DNA of 64,000 nucleotides, from contig CM023449.1 in the NCBI GenBank assembly GCA_013339765.2, forward strand, positions 33,393,622-33,457,621. Reading direction: 5' to 3'. The notes under the pieces are model-generated. The model did no database searches. It was not told the origin of the DNA and saw only the letters and a program-made list of their open reading frames with translations. Origin of the DNA: Haemaphysalis longicornis. Lineage: Eukaryota; Arthropoda; Arachnida; Ixodida; Ixodidae. Positions 23,950 through 35,110 of the stretch are shown piece by piece (position 1 is the stretch's first letter; each line of letters begins with the position of its first letter). The position numbers and the translations under genes are program-made.

Positions 23950-24990
23950 CAGAGTGAGAGAGAGAATGCTCTTTAATGTGAACTGGTGAGGTCAGCCCTG
24001 CTAGGGACAAGGCTTGCTACACCAGATGGGGGGGGGGGGGGGGGGTGACTACGTTGATGAGTGGTGCATATCAGACATCAGGGTTACAGCAGGAAGAAGA
24101 CAAACATGAAGCGTTAAAAAAATGAAAAAAAAGGACAAGACAATAAAGAGATTGCTGCCAACAGAGTCCGGACAAAAAAATACAATTGAAAAGAAAATAG
24201 TTAATGGAAACGCTGAAACAAAATGAAAAGTAAACGACGGGAAAAAAAAGTAACAACACCAACCCAAGAAAAATAAATAGATGAACGCCACAGTGCGAAA
24301 GAGAAGATATCGTGACACACTTGCTCTGTCTCTGATCTAGAGAGATCTGTCCAGTTCAGCCTCTCGTAGGAACTGGAGCAGAACTTTTGTACCTAAGGTA
24401 CTGTCAGCACTATTGGCCCAGGGCGCAAGAAAATAAAAAAGTTCGAGGCTGCCTCCATGGCGTACACGAGAGAGGGAGCTCGCTGAAGTTTTTCGCGCAG
24501 CAGCGTATCGAGGGCAGACGCACAGCAAGTGATTTACAGTCTCGCGCACACCGCAAGTCCGGCACAGGGGGGAATCTTCTCAACCAATCTTAAACATAAA
24601 ACTCCGAGTAAACGCCACATTCAGGCGCAGTCGGTGCAGAACTCCGTCACACCGCTTGTTGAGGCCGCGTAGAAAACGGAAGTCACAGTGCGGGTCAATA
24701 GCGTGCAGTGGTAGATACCTGCGGTGAGGGTCCTGCCACTCCGACCTTTGTGCAGCCCATCCACTTGCGAGGATAAGGGCGCTGCTGTCCTCTCGGGAGA
24801 AAGGAAGCTGGGTTGTGTTGCTCAGCAAGTGGCCTGCGCTGGCGGCTGCGTCGGATCTAATATTGCCTTGTATGTCCGAGTGACCAGGTACCCACTGAAG
24901 AATCATGTTCACATGAAAGACTAGAGAAAGTCGTGTAATTCTCGACTTATGCGTAAACATTCTTCCACACCCATCACTCAATTCACCAAC
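23950..24990 (-). mobile_element. LINE 3' fragment with RNase H tail and zinc-binding C-terminus
   Basis: Minus-strand coding at 24985-24337 gives an RNase H C-terminal piece (LQWVPGHSDIQGNIRSDAAAS), then a long helical part. After an in-frame stop or short break comes a CRTCGVRETVNHLLCVCPRY zinc-binding motif (CX2CX7HX4C) and a terminal helix ending REAELDRSL. This order (RNase H, then a CCHC-like tail) is that of I/R1-type LINE ORF2. The minus-strand 3' UTR continues to AAAGAGCATTCTCTCTCTC at about 23950 and contains an 18-base C run (24028-24045 as G on the plus strand). RT and endonuclease are missing, so the copy is 5'-truncated. Confidence 0.7.
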
Positions 24991-26431
24991 TTAAATTTTT
25001 CCTTTGTGGCCTTCGAGGAACATGCCAGACCAGACACTGTATCTTATTGCTTTTTTTTTCTTTGTGCAGCTAATCACGTGAGTGCTTTATATTAGGTTTT
25101 GTTGGCCATTTCTGTTTTTTTATACCAATTTTTATTACTAGGTGATTGTGTGACCGCGCTGTATTACCGCACTGTATAACCGCGCTCTACCTTGGCGATT
25201 TAGTTCTGCATTTTTGGTTTTTTTTAATTTTGATCCTTTGTTTTCATGTCTACTGACCAACGATGATTGTCAAGCTGGTTCACTGTCGTTCCATTATTTT
25301 TTTATTACTGTGACGTATATACGGGAGAGAAAGTCAAGGCTGGAATTAAAAGTTGACACCCCCCCTCACCCCCCCCCCCACACACACACAAAAGTGTGAG
25401 GAATATTTTTTGGAAGGAGAAGAAAAGTATGAAAAAGAAATCGAAATTTATGCAAACAAACAAGAGGCCAACGCAGGAACTACGAGAGGTCAGATTGGGT
25501 GAAACTGTCAGGTTGAAGCCAGACAAGTAACCTTGTCCCGCCCCCTCTCCGATATCCATAAAAAAGGAACCGTACAGATAAGTAAAGTAAGAAAATCCGA
25601 TCTCTGGGTAAAAAAAAAACTACAATAACAAAAGCAGCGAAACTGAAGACCGAACAGAAAAGGCGGCCTGCTACCCCGTCAAAAACTGTGAGAATTTTTG
25701 TTTTGCGACAAGAAGGGAAATGAGAAATGGACAGAGTACCCTGTGTAAAAATGAAAAAAAAAAAAAACTATTTCAACCACCACCTGAAACCAAACAAAAG
25801 GAGAGGACCCCACAAACGCTGACGATGTGAACCTGGGAGTAATTATCACGATAGAAGTCACTAACTTCCTCCCCGCTTCTCCTCGACATCATCCAAAAAT
25901 GGCATGGCGAGACGACATTTCCAAGAACGAGAAGGTCAGTACTACCACTTTTCCTAGGTCAGGATCACCTCGAACAAGATGCCCTCTTTGACCAGTTTCC
26001 CTAGGACCAGTTTTCCTAGGACTTTTTGGCTGCGACGAGTGGGCCTTTTACCATCGTACGCTACCCTAAGTGAGAACAAGGCATCTATAACTCGGAAATT
26101 TCATAATGTGTGTGTTAAAAATTTACTTTTAATCATTGCGCTATATTTAAACAATGAATTTATGAAACTTACGATTATCTTACAGTGAACCGGTTTTGTT
26201 CTTACTGTACGCGTGGACTCCGAGGTAACATGAATGGAGCGATGATATGATGACGGCGATGACAACGGTGAAGATGCCAAGAATAATTATGGTGGTGATA
26301 AGTCTTTGTGTGGGGAGTGAGTGTACTCAGCAAAAAAGCATCTTTACGTTGGAGCTAAATTGTATGCATTTTCTCACCTGACAGGCAGAGTGAACTTTTC
26401 AGTTGTTACTTTTGCCGCTTGTTCACTTGCT
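24991..26431. other. No gene; possible LINE 3' UTR relic at 25305-25560
   Basis: The minus strand of 25305-25560 resembles LINE 3' UTR sequence (GGGACAAGGTTACTTGTCTGGCTTCAACC and a C/CA-rich run) but has no coding part. The rest is AT-rich with homopolymer runs. Confidence 0.3.
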
Positions 26432-26699
26432 AACACACACGCGCGCACTCACACACACACACACGTGCACGCACACACGAATATACACACACACGCACAT
26501 GCACACGCGCGCTCACGCGCACGCACGCACACACACAAACACACACACGCACATGCACGCACATGCACGCACATACGCACACACACATACGCACACACAC
26601 ACAAAAGCATACGCGCACACACACGCACACAGACACGTGCGCACACGCACGCCCACACACACACACACACACGTGCGCACACGGGCACCCACACACACG

Positions 26700-26758
<59 letters not shown>

Positions 26759-26816
26759 GCACGAGCGCACACGCACACACGCACACACGCACACGCACGC
26801 GCACGCGCACACACAC
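26432..26816. repeat. Compound (CA)n/(CGCA)n microsatellite, ~385 bp
   Basis: Alternating purine-pyrimidine sequence, mostly ACAC with ACGC interruptions. A pure CA core lies at 26709-26754. The 103-188 codon frames found here on both strands (His/Thr or Val/Cys repeats) are artefacts of the dinucleotide repeat. Confidence 0.97.
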
Positions 26817-27609
26817 CGGCGCAAAACCGGACAATGATCACGCCTAACGAACTGAAGATCGTATCAGAACGAAACCAGATGTTTTGACTGGCGTGGCAAC
26901 AAAAAAGGAAGGCGTCCCCTTAAAAACAGATTAAAACTGAGTAAATTAAAATTGCACGTGCATAAGAATGTAAAACAAAAGAACGCCGTCGTTTTGTTTT
27001 TGTGAGTAAAGAACAGGGTACATATGTCATTATGACAGCTCAACTGACAGCAGCGGAGGCGGCCAAGCACGGTGGACAGGAGAACAGAAAAAGAATTGCG
27101 CAAAGAAATAAAGACGGAACGGCGCAGTTATTGAAAAACACATGGGAGAATGATGAGTCAAAACGGCTTGGAGTCGCGCGGAAATTTTTGGCGAAATATT
27201 AATAGGCCAAATTTTTTTCGCTACCCGAGTTCACTACACTACATCAGACACGTCGTCTTTGGCAGTCTCAATTATGTGGGATTTCAGACCCTCTGCATAA
27301 ATAAATGTTCTACTCAACTGTTCAATTCATGGTTGTACACGATTGGGTACAGTCCAGAGCGTAGCTGCAGTGACTGTAATTCAGTATGGTAGTCTATTGT
27401 AGAGACAACTACTGTGGAGACATGAACACCGATAGAGCGTGGCATAAATTCAGGAATGCTTAATTAATTCATTAAGTTATGCCTGAACCCTACCTATTTT
27501 TCTTCACCAATAGTCTCCTCTGGTCAGCCCAAAACGTGCCACCAAGCTGTTATTCTGTAGTCATTTTAGAAACAACAGCTGGCACAGAAATAATTAATAT
27601 GGTGCAGTA
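26817..27609. other. No confident gene
   Basis: A 66-codon plus frame (27002-27202) is Lys/Ala-rich and unrecognised. No further evidence. Confidence 0.3.
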
Positions 27610-27621
27610 CTCTATAGAGTA
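27610..27621. repeat. Target-site duplication, left (CTCTATAGAGTA)
   Basis: Identical to 29412-29423. The two copies bracket the RTE element exactly. The core CTCTATAGAG is self-complementary. Confidence 0.85.
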
Positions 27622-29411
27622 GTTTATCTACAGAGCACGAAGTTAATGAATAGGCGTAAGACAGCTGACGTACGGAAGTATAATATGAAGAGAATCGAAT
27701 ATGCTGTAAAGAACGGAGGCAGCCTGAAAGCAGTGAAGAGACGACTAGGCGTGGGGAAAACTCAGATGTATGCACTTAAAAACAAGCAAGGCAATGTCAT
27801 CATAAATAGGGGTAAAATAGTCAGAGTAGCCGAGGAGTTCTAGAGAGATCTGTACAGTAGCCAGAACATCCAGGATAATGCCGAACGAGAAAGTAGTTCA
27901 GTGGAGATAGACTCCCACCAGTAACGACAGAAGAAGTAAGGAAGGCTTTGAAAGAAATGAAAGGGGGCAAATCACCTGGCGAAGATCAGATAACAGCACA
28001 CCTCTTGAAGGATGGCGGGAAAATTGTAATAGCGAAATTGGCGAACCTGTACGCGCAATGCCTAATGACCGCGAGTGTACCGGAATCTTTGAAGAACGCG
28101 AACATCATCCTAATTCATAAGAAAGGTGACATGAAGGACTTGAAAAAGTACAGGCCGATCAGCTTACTGTCAGTCGTCTACATCGTATTTACCAAGGTAA
28201 TCGGTAACAGAATTTGTGCCATATTAGATTTCAGTCAACTTAAAGAACAAGCAGGATTCCGTAAAGGCTATTAATAATGGACCATATTCACACGATCAAT
28301 CAGGTGATAGAGAAGTGCGAGGAGTATACTAAACCCCTATATATAGCCTTCACAGATTATGAGAAAGCATTTGACTCGGTCGAAACCCTAGCAGTCATTC
28401 AGGCATTATGGAACCAGGGGGGTACATGAGCATTATGTAAGAATACTAGAGGATATCTACAATAGGTCCACAGCTACTATCATCCTCCATAAGGAGAGCA
28501 GTAAAATACCCATAAGGAAGGGTGTCAGACAAGGAGACACAATCTCGTCAATGTTATTCACAGCATGTTTACAAGAAGTATTCAGAACGTTGGATTGGGA
28601 ACAGGTGGGAGTAAGGGTTAATGGAGAATACCTCAGTAACCTCAGATTTGCTGATGACATTGCCTTGCTAAGTAACTCGGGGGACGAATTGCAAAGCATG
28701 CTTTCCGCACTGGATGAACAGAGTAGAACCGTGGGCCTGAAAATTAATATGCAGAAAACTAAAGTAATGATCAATAACCTCGGGACAGCACAGCAGTTTG
28801 AGATAGGAGGCGAGGCAGTGGAAGTGGTAAGCGAATATATCTACTTAGCCCAAGTTGTGACCCCAGATCCCAACCATGAGGCAGAGATAATTAGAAGGAT
28901 CAGAATGGGGTGGGGTGCATATGGCAGATATTCTCAGATAATGAATAGCAGCCTACCATTGTCGCTGAAGAAGAAAGTGTATGACAGCTGCATCTTACCG
29001 GTACTCACCTACAGGGCAGAAACTTGGAGGCTCGCTAAGAGGGTTCAACTTAAATTTAGAACGACTCAGCGGGCAATGGAGCGGAGGAACATTAAGGGAC
29101 AAGAAGAGAGCGGAGTGGGTGAGGGAACAAACGCGTGTAAAGGACATATTAGTAGAAATTAATAAGAAGAAATGGACGTGGGCGGGCCATGTAATGCTAA
29201 GGCAAGATAACCGTTGGTCATTAAGGGTAACAGAGTGGATCCCTAGAGCAACAGAGCAAGGGGGCGGCAGGAAGTTAAATAGGCAGATGAGATCAAGAAG
29301 TTTGCGGTGATAAATTGGTCGCAGTTCGCACAGGACCGGCGTAATTGGAGATTAATGGGAGAGGCCTTTGCCCTGCAGTGGTCATAGATTGGCTGGTGGT
29401 GATGATAATGC
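27622..29411 (+). mobile_element. 5'-truncated RTE-type LINE with intact ends and target duplication
   Basis: The element runs from just after one CTCTATAGAGTA to just before the next. It has the RTE hallmarks: an endonuclease-RT polyprotein, a very short 3' UTR, and a 3' end made of a short tandem repeat (GGTGGTGATGATAATG) instead of poly(A). The endonuclease and part of the RT N-terminus are missing. Several frameshifts and stops make it inactive. Confidence 0.85.
27640..29310 (+). pseudogene. RTE-type reverse transcriptase, frameshifted
   Basis: The order is typical. A pre-RT region (RRLGVGKTQMYALKNKQGN at 27700-27840) is followed by fingers with GGKSPGEDQITAHLLKDGG and LIHKKGD..DLKKYRPISLL (27948-28274). 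After a one-base loss, DYEKAFDSVE follows (about 28350-28380), then GVRQGDTISSMLFTACLQEVF, then the catalytic box LRFADDIALLS (about 28645-28680), the thumb, and a C-terminal part with WTWAGHVMLRQDNRWSLRVTEW ending at 29310. The catalytic FADD pair is intact. Breaks occur near 27843, 28270, 28430 and 29060. It would copy its own RNA by target-primed reverse transcription if repaired by descent elsewhere; this copy cannot. Confidence 0.8.
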
Positions 29412-29423
29412 CTCTATAGAGTA
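29412..29423. repeat. Target-site duplication, right (CTCTATAGAGTA)
   Basis: Matches 27610-27621 at all 12 positions. Confidence 0.85.
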
Positions 29424-30809
29424 CTACTGCTCACTACCGGAAGTGTCAGAAATGTTACGGCGAGAACCAGTCACGTAAACTGTGAGGCAACGTTGTGTCA
29501 GACAGGGTGAGGAGGGCGAGCTATTTTGTTTTCATTAAGAACACTAGGCTTAGAGGAGAGTAAACATTCCTTAAATTTATCGAGTAGACATCTTCCATTT
29601 TAGTGGCAGCACGGTTCAGCGTTCTAAACCAATGAGAGAGTTCGGTTTTTCCTCGACGACCCTCAAACTCCAACCTTGAGCAGTACATTGAGCATTTAAC
29701 GCGGCGCGCACGTGGCACCGCATGAGGCCATCGTTCATTCACATTCCAAGAGAACAGCTGAATGCGCAGATGTAAACGTTGAATTTCGCGACAAAGCGAG
29801 TGAGGCCTCGCCGGACTCGTGTGCGAGTAGGGAGAAATTGCTGCTGAGTGTGGCGCATCGCCAACAAAATCATAAATTGTCGATACGTACACGCTCTAGC
29901 CAACAAAACGCCCACCTCATGAATGCTGTTAAACGGTGGTGGCCGTCCTTTGGCAACGGGAGCGAGAAAGTGCGGTACGTATGGGCAAGTGGCGGGGTGG
30001 TTTAGGTCATGTTTGGCAAGTGTTTCACGACATAAAAAGTGAGAGTAGTGCCCAAGAGCCATCGCTCTCTTCGAAAAATGGCAGAGCTCACAATCGTACA
30101 CAGTAACGAAGCCCGTTTTGATGAATACACGATGAACCGAAGCACTTTCCTGTGCACAGACGCCATACGACTCTTGAGAATGTTGGGACGCTGTGGCTAC
30201 AATGCTGGCTCTAAAAACACGACGAAACCTCGAAGATTAGAAGTGTCATGCGAACCAATGCCCCACCTTATAATTGTCTTGCATTTCCCGCCGTCTGCAT
30301 TCAGCGCATCTTATGTGAAAACGTGGTCCCCAAAATAATGAGGTGGAAAATAATCGTTTGCAAATGAAACAAACGTTTTCATTGGCCCGATCCGGGTGCG
30401 CAGTGTGGCGCGAGTGCACCATGACGTGTCGTACTATCTGAAGGCATTACCACAGCGCGTAATGTCGTGCAGGTAACCGTTTAAGTGAATACAGATGGCG
30501 TCAAAAATATCTCATTACGTTCTGGCCAATAGGGCAACCCCCAGCAATTGTGACCACCGCCGTGATAAAAAGAGACGATCCAGGCGCATGTCATGCACAC
30601 CACGTGTTAGAAGTTAGATATTCAATCGTGCAACAGCAGTCTAAATTGTGAAAAAAGGAATATCTTTGTGTAAAAGTAACAAACAGGGGATTATTTGTAG
30701 CAATGATACGGTATAAAAGGCTGTATCTGCTTTCGATTGACTTTAACCATTACATATTTCTGTACAAGGCGATTGCTTTGTTTATGGTTTAAACGCAGTG
30801 AAGCGTGTC
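29424..30809. other. No recognisable gene
   Basis: Overlapping ~100-codon frames on both strands at 29520-30340 have no recognisable domain. No splice pattern stands out. Confidence 0.3.
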
Positions 30810-31070
30810 TTGCCAAAATTGATTTGATTGTAGGGTTTAACGCGCCGACGCAACGCAGGCGATGAGGCGCGCCGTAGTGGAGGGCTCCGGATTAATTTTG
30901 ACCACCTGGGAATCTTAAACGTGAGCCGAAATCTCGTACACACGAGCGTTTTTGCTTTTCGCCTCCATCAGAAAAGCGGCCGCCGCGGCCGGGAATCGAA
31001 CCCGTGACCTCGTGCTCAGCAGCGGAACGCCTTAACCTCTGAGCCACCGCGGCGGGTTTTTGCCAAAATT
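30810..31070 (-). mobile_element. Complete tRNA-derived SINE with 11-bp target duplication
   Basis: The flanks TTGCCAAAATT are identical at 30810-30820 and 31060-31070. The insert (30821-31059, minus) has a clear A-box, TGGCTCAGAGG (complement of 31036-31046), and B-box, GGTTCGATTCC (complement of 30992-31002), then the shared SINE body and a short CAATCAAATC tail. It is the best-preserved copy in the window and defines full length as about 239 bp. Confidence 0.92.
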
Positions 31071-32170
31071 AGGAAAACACCATGGTTTTATGACTCATCT
31101 GCGCCTGACGGCAACCTACAACGTTAGCAAACAAAACTACTAGCAACGGAAACCTCATCGTCGTTCTTGCGTTTTAGTGGGAGGCACAATCTTTAAAATA
31201 TGAACTGATCAACACCAATATAATTTATCTGGCGGCAAACGGAACGCCAGCTAAATAAATACTGTCACATGAATTTGTTATTCAACCGTACTTGAAAAAT
31301 TCTTACCTGTCATTAGCGAAATAAAGCCTTTCACCTTGTTTTTATTTTCGTACGCGGTACCGGGTGATGTTTCACCTTTAAATATCTTGCTACACAGCGT
31401 GCAGTCAAGAAACAGTCCACCCGCTCGCGGAGTCACTAACGAACGGTTCCTTATGCGTGTAGCGAATATGTTAGGTCGCTTTCGACACTAAAAATGCGGG
31501 TGTTTTCCTCCTGCTTTTGTTTGCGGATCTTGTCGAAAATCGAACAGAAACGCTGTCCTAGATATCTGTACTTGCAAACGTTTGACCCATGTCAGACGAA
31601 ACAATGTGTTCTGCATGACAATTTCTTTTTTTTTTGGACTAGGAAAGTTGACACACACAGCAGCATACAATAGCCCGAATTCTTCAGACATAGCTAAACT
31701 GAACTGTAAAAAATGTGTTTAAAATGAGAGTTTAGAAGGTGAAAATACGAATCTGACGGAACGAATCGCTTCTAAACTAACACTTTCCTAAGTAAATGTA
31801 TAATGTAAAGATATTTAGGCGCAATTATCTGCGTTGGAGACCTGTGATACAACACCACTCCTTCAGTTTGAGCTTCGTTTCCAGTTTAATTGAGACTGGA
31901 AGCTAGTCTGCGGCTACAGATGTGGCTGGAAAGCTCCAAATTTTAGGTTATGTAATTTCCGAACAAATAAATACATTTCCAAAAGTATTTTTAACAGACC
32001 TAGTAATATTTCCCTTTAGATGTCCACTGCATTGTACGGAAGCAACGGCTCGGTATTCATTCAGTGGGCATTACGGCTGGTCGGGGCTAACGCGTACTCT
32101 TGATATTTACTGAACACCCAGATGCAAGCGACGACCTCATCGCATTGTTTAGGCATGATGATGAAGTGGT
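31071..32170. other. No recognisable gene
   Basis: AT-rich sequence with small frames only. Confidence 0.35.
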
Positions 32171-32174
32171 TGTT

Positions 32175-32195
32175 GGGGGGGGGGGGGGGGGGGGG
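32175..32195 (+). repeat. Poly-G tract (21 G)
   Basis: Pure homopolymer that may be mis-sized by sequencing. It sits at the left edge of a G-rich plus strand that extends to 33.7 kb. Confidence 0.9.
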
Positions 32196-32329
32196 ACAGA
32201 GGCCGGTAACTGTCTGGCGTTACGCCGACACCTCAACCGGCTGAACGGAAGCGAGGAGGGTGGGAGAGACGAAAGAGTAGGTAAAGTGGGGGGGGGAAGG
32301 AGTAGGGAGAAGGTGAGTGGCAGGTAACA

Positions 32330-32831
32330 TGAGTCGCACACGTAAATTTCGCAGTACAGTGGGGCAGGCGGGGATGACAGGGTGTTACAACAAGGTTGGC
32401 GGTTGGTACCGAATACAGAATAAGAGCACAGGGGGTCACACCAGAGTTAGCTGGTGGCATAGGGAACGGGGTAGAAAAACTGGGGGGCACAACAGAATCG
32501 GCAGAAGGCATCGGAGACCGAAAACAATAACAGAGGGGAACATCAACATTAGCAGGTGACGCCGGAGTAGGATAACATGGGGGGACTCTGCAGAGAATAA
32601 TACTAAAGAGAATACAGTGTAAAGTGTCAGACATTGGATACTGTGTGGGTTAACAGGGGCCCCATCGGGGGTTGCGAGTGTAATCAGTAACATATGCATG
32701 AGACGCGAAAACAACTGGGGGGAGACGTAACACCAGCAGCTGTACGAGTGGCAGAGAAAGTCGACGACTGTGCGCTTGGTACGACCGGCGCTGCAGGGGG
32801 TGAAAACAATAACAACAAATGGTATGGGAAA

Positions 32832-32880
<49 letters not shown>

Positions 32881-33230
32881 ATAATAATATTTTAAATAGG
32901 ACAGTGGGGTGTAAGACATTGGTTACTACGTGGGTTAACAGGGGGCCACATCAGGATTAGCCAGCTGTGTTAGTTACGGCCGACACTGTAGGGGAAGAGA
33001 ACAGTAGCAACAAATGGTATAAGAATAATAAGAATAAGGAACCTCGTATAGCGGGTTGCAGGGGTACATGATATTGGCAGCAGGATATAGGTGGGGCGGA
33101 TATAAGTGGGGATAGCTGGTAAGCGGGGAGTAGGGGGCGTAATATGGGGCTTGCGGGGGTAAATACTGGGTTAGTTGGAAAGGGATATATGGTTGTTATG
33201 GACAGGTACAGCGCGTGAGCGGGTTGGTAT
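32330..33230 (+). repeat. Degenerate 51-bp minisatellite
   Basis: Units begin around 32381, 32432, 32483 and 32534 at a spacing of 51. The shared core is GGKGTTACAACARRGTTRGC-like (GGTCACACCAGAGTTAGC, GGCACAACAGAATCGGC, GGAACATCAACATTAGC). More decayed units continue to both sides, for example GTGGGTTAACAGGGGCCCCATC (32646) and GTGGGTTAACAGGGGGCCACATC (32931). Because 51 is divisible by three, the complementary strand shows a 17-residue peptide period (A-N-x-x-V-x-P). That produces long but probably meaningless frames. Confidence 0.75.
32835..32890. repeat. (TA)n / (TAA)n microsatellite inside the minisatellite
   Basis: About 20 TA units followed by AAT repeats interrupt the minisatellite. 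Seen directly. Confidence 0.95.
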
Positions 33231-33439
33231 AGTCGCTGGTGATGATGTGTAAAGGTCGAAGAGGCGCGCACGGCAGGCAGAGTGTTCGCAGTGTTCAGTT
33301 GTCCGTGGCACAGGATAGTTTGTGGCAGGTTGGGTGTGCTGGGAGGCGCGTGGGCACGTTCCTGCCAGACCGCACTGTGACACACATACACACACTCATT
33401 CACACGCGCTCCGATGCAGGCACCGGGCCAGGAAAGTTT

Positions 33440-33780
33440 GGGGGGAATGTTCTTGGCAGACGGTTGGGGCCCCGCACGCCGTAGGGGGCACGGAGTTCGT
33501 GCGGCAGCAGGTCCGAGGGGCCGCACACGGAAGCGCCGGATCGTGCGGTGGCGGCCACGGGGGCCGCGCACGGGAGCGCCGGAACGGGGGCAGGAGGGGA
33601 GGGGAGGAGGAGGAAAGAGAAGGGGGAAGGAGAGCGACGGCGGCGGGGCCGTTGGTCTCTACAGCAGCTGGGCCAAGCCGGTGTCGTGCAAATACTGCAG
33701 CAGTGCGGTGAGTGCCGCGCCCCGTCCGCGGGAGGCCGAGGGGAATAGTAGTTCCTCCCGCGTGCTGCACGCAACTCCGA
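33440..33780. other. GC- and CpG-rich island
   Basis: The most GC-rich stretch of the window. It includes a tandem of GGGGCCGCACACGGAAGCGCCGGA (33517-33540) and GGGGCCGCGCACGGGAGCGCCGGA (33560-33583), 43 bases apart. Frames open on all strands as expected of stop-poor GC DNA. It could be a promoter-like island or simply the end of the minisatellite domain. No TATA or initiator can be assigned. Confidence 0.5.
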
Positions 33781-33937
33781 GGGCAGCGTAGGCATACAAA
33801 TAAACATTTATTTTTTTTTGTCACGGAGCGTACGTCACTCTGAATTTCTTGTTTACTCTTACCTGCGCCGCCTTTACAGACTCATTCTTGTTCAAGCGAA
33901 GACAGCGATGAGCAGTCTATTTCGCTGCGGTAGACTA

Positions 33938-34184
33938 CCCAGTCGAAAAACACAACAGAAAATACGAAAGGATAATCGTGTTAGGGAATGGGACATTCTT
34001 TTATTCGTACAACAGAAATCTCTGCCGTGCGACAGAGATTCTGTAGTTCTACTACAGAGATTTCTCTCGCACAACAATCCAGCCTTTAGTACCAACAGAG
34101 ATCCGGCTCTACCACAGATATTTCTGTAGTACAACATAAATTTCCGTTGTGCGATAGAAATTTTTGCTGTGTTTTTCGACTGGG
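33938..34184. mobile_element. Hairpin MITE with internal palindrome array
   Basis: CCCAGTCGAAAAACACAAC (33938-33956) pairs with the reverse complement of 34166-34184 (CCCAGTCGAAAAACACAGC), 18 of 19 matching. Between them lie repeated, mutually complementary modules of the type ACAACAGAAATYTCTG and CAGAGATTTCTGTAG. Most of the 247 bases can therefore fold into nested hairpins. No coding capacity. Confidence 0.7.
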
Positions 34185-34685
34185 CACCTTTGCATCAAGA
34201 AGCGCCTTACTCGGCCCATTCCGTAATGTAGTTGGACGAGGATGGAAAGTAGATCTGTTTATCAAAATTATCGTGGCTTTCAAGAGCCCTCTTTCAGCAA
34301 CATCCTAGCTTTCATATGGATGATGACGTCCGGGTAATTTTTCAAAATAATCCTCAACAGTGGTAGGTTCTAGTTCAAATTTGTAAATTTTGGATTATGG
34401 AGATAGCTTTTGAAAGCGGAGTTTCTATGGCTAGGGGCTGGGATTTCATTGCGTCCAGGAGCGAGCGGAAAATCGTAATGTGGAGAAGCCAGCTTACAAA
34501 AACCAAGTGTATCGCCAAAGAAAACGCATACGTCGCCCATCAGCGGAAACTCTCCGATAAAATATGATACTCAAAGCTAACGCATGTCACCGCTCGCATC
34601 GGAGATATGTGGCTCTGTGAATGTATGACGTAGTGCATGACGTAGCCTGCGCGTAATAGGGCGACCAAGCGCGCGCCGTTGGATT
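34185..34685. other. No recognisable gene
   Basis: Nothing recognised. Confidence 0.3.
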
Positions 34686-34687
34686 GG

Positions 34688-35110
34688 ATTGAATAAATTT
34701 AATTTAAGCCGTCAGAACGATGTTTTTACGCGCCGCGATGCGGGCCGCGACGTCGTCCTGGTGGTTAGCTGGTATTCAGCCGAGACGTGAGCTCGCTGTT
34801 GCCGTCTCGCGAGTGTCATGCCCTTCGAGCACCCGCAGAACTGCTGGACGGCCCAGTGTTGATGCTCCTAGGTGTAGCTCATTGCGGCTTCTGCACGCCG
34901 CGACGGGATGGTTCTTGGCGTCGCTTCTATGGCACGGTCCCACAAGATGTGCTTCTGGTCGGCAGTCTCCCTGCTGCAGAGCTGGCACTTTTCGGTCGGG
35001 TACGCCTCCAGATACATTCGGTGCATCAGAGCTGGGGTAGGTAGGGACCCGGTCTGAAGCTGTTTTAGTAGCACTGCCTCCGCCCTGCTCCACCCCGGGT
35101 ACGGTTATAC
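34688..35110 (-). pseudogene. I/R1-type LINE ORF2 C-terminal fragment
   Basis: Minus strand: LLKQLQTGSLPTPALMHRMYLEAYP, followed by a zinc-binding stretch CQLCSRETADQKHILWDRA, in which the last Cys of the usual C-x2-C...H...C motif reads Arg. Frame breaks and a short C-terminal tail follow. The minus-strand 3' end at about 34690 is AATAAATTTATTCAATCCAATCC, consistent with a LINE tail. RT and RNase H are absent. Confidence 0.6.

Noticed and set aside
26321..26887. 188-codon His/Thr repeat frame and its Val/Cys counterparts on the other strand
   Set aside because: Produced entirely by the CA/CGCA microsatellite. No flanking gene structure.
32957..33571. 204-codon minus frame, Pro/Ser/Leu-rich
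   Set aside because: Derived from the minisatellite and adjacent GC-rich island, where stops are rare.
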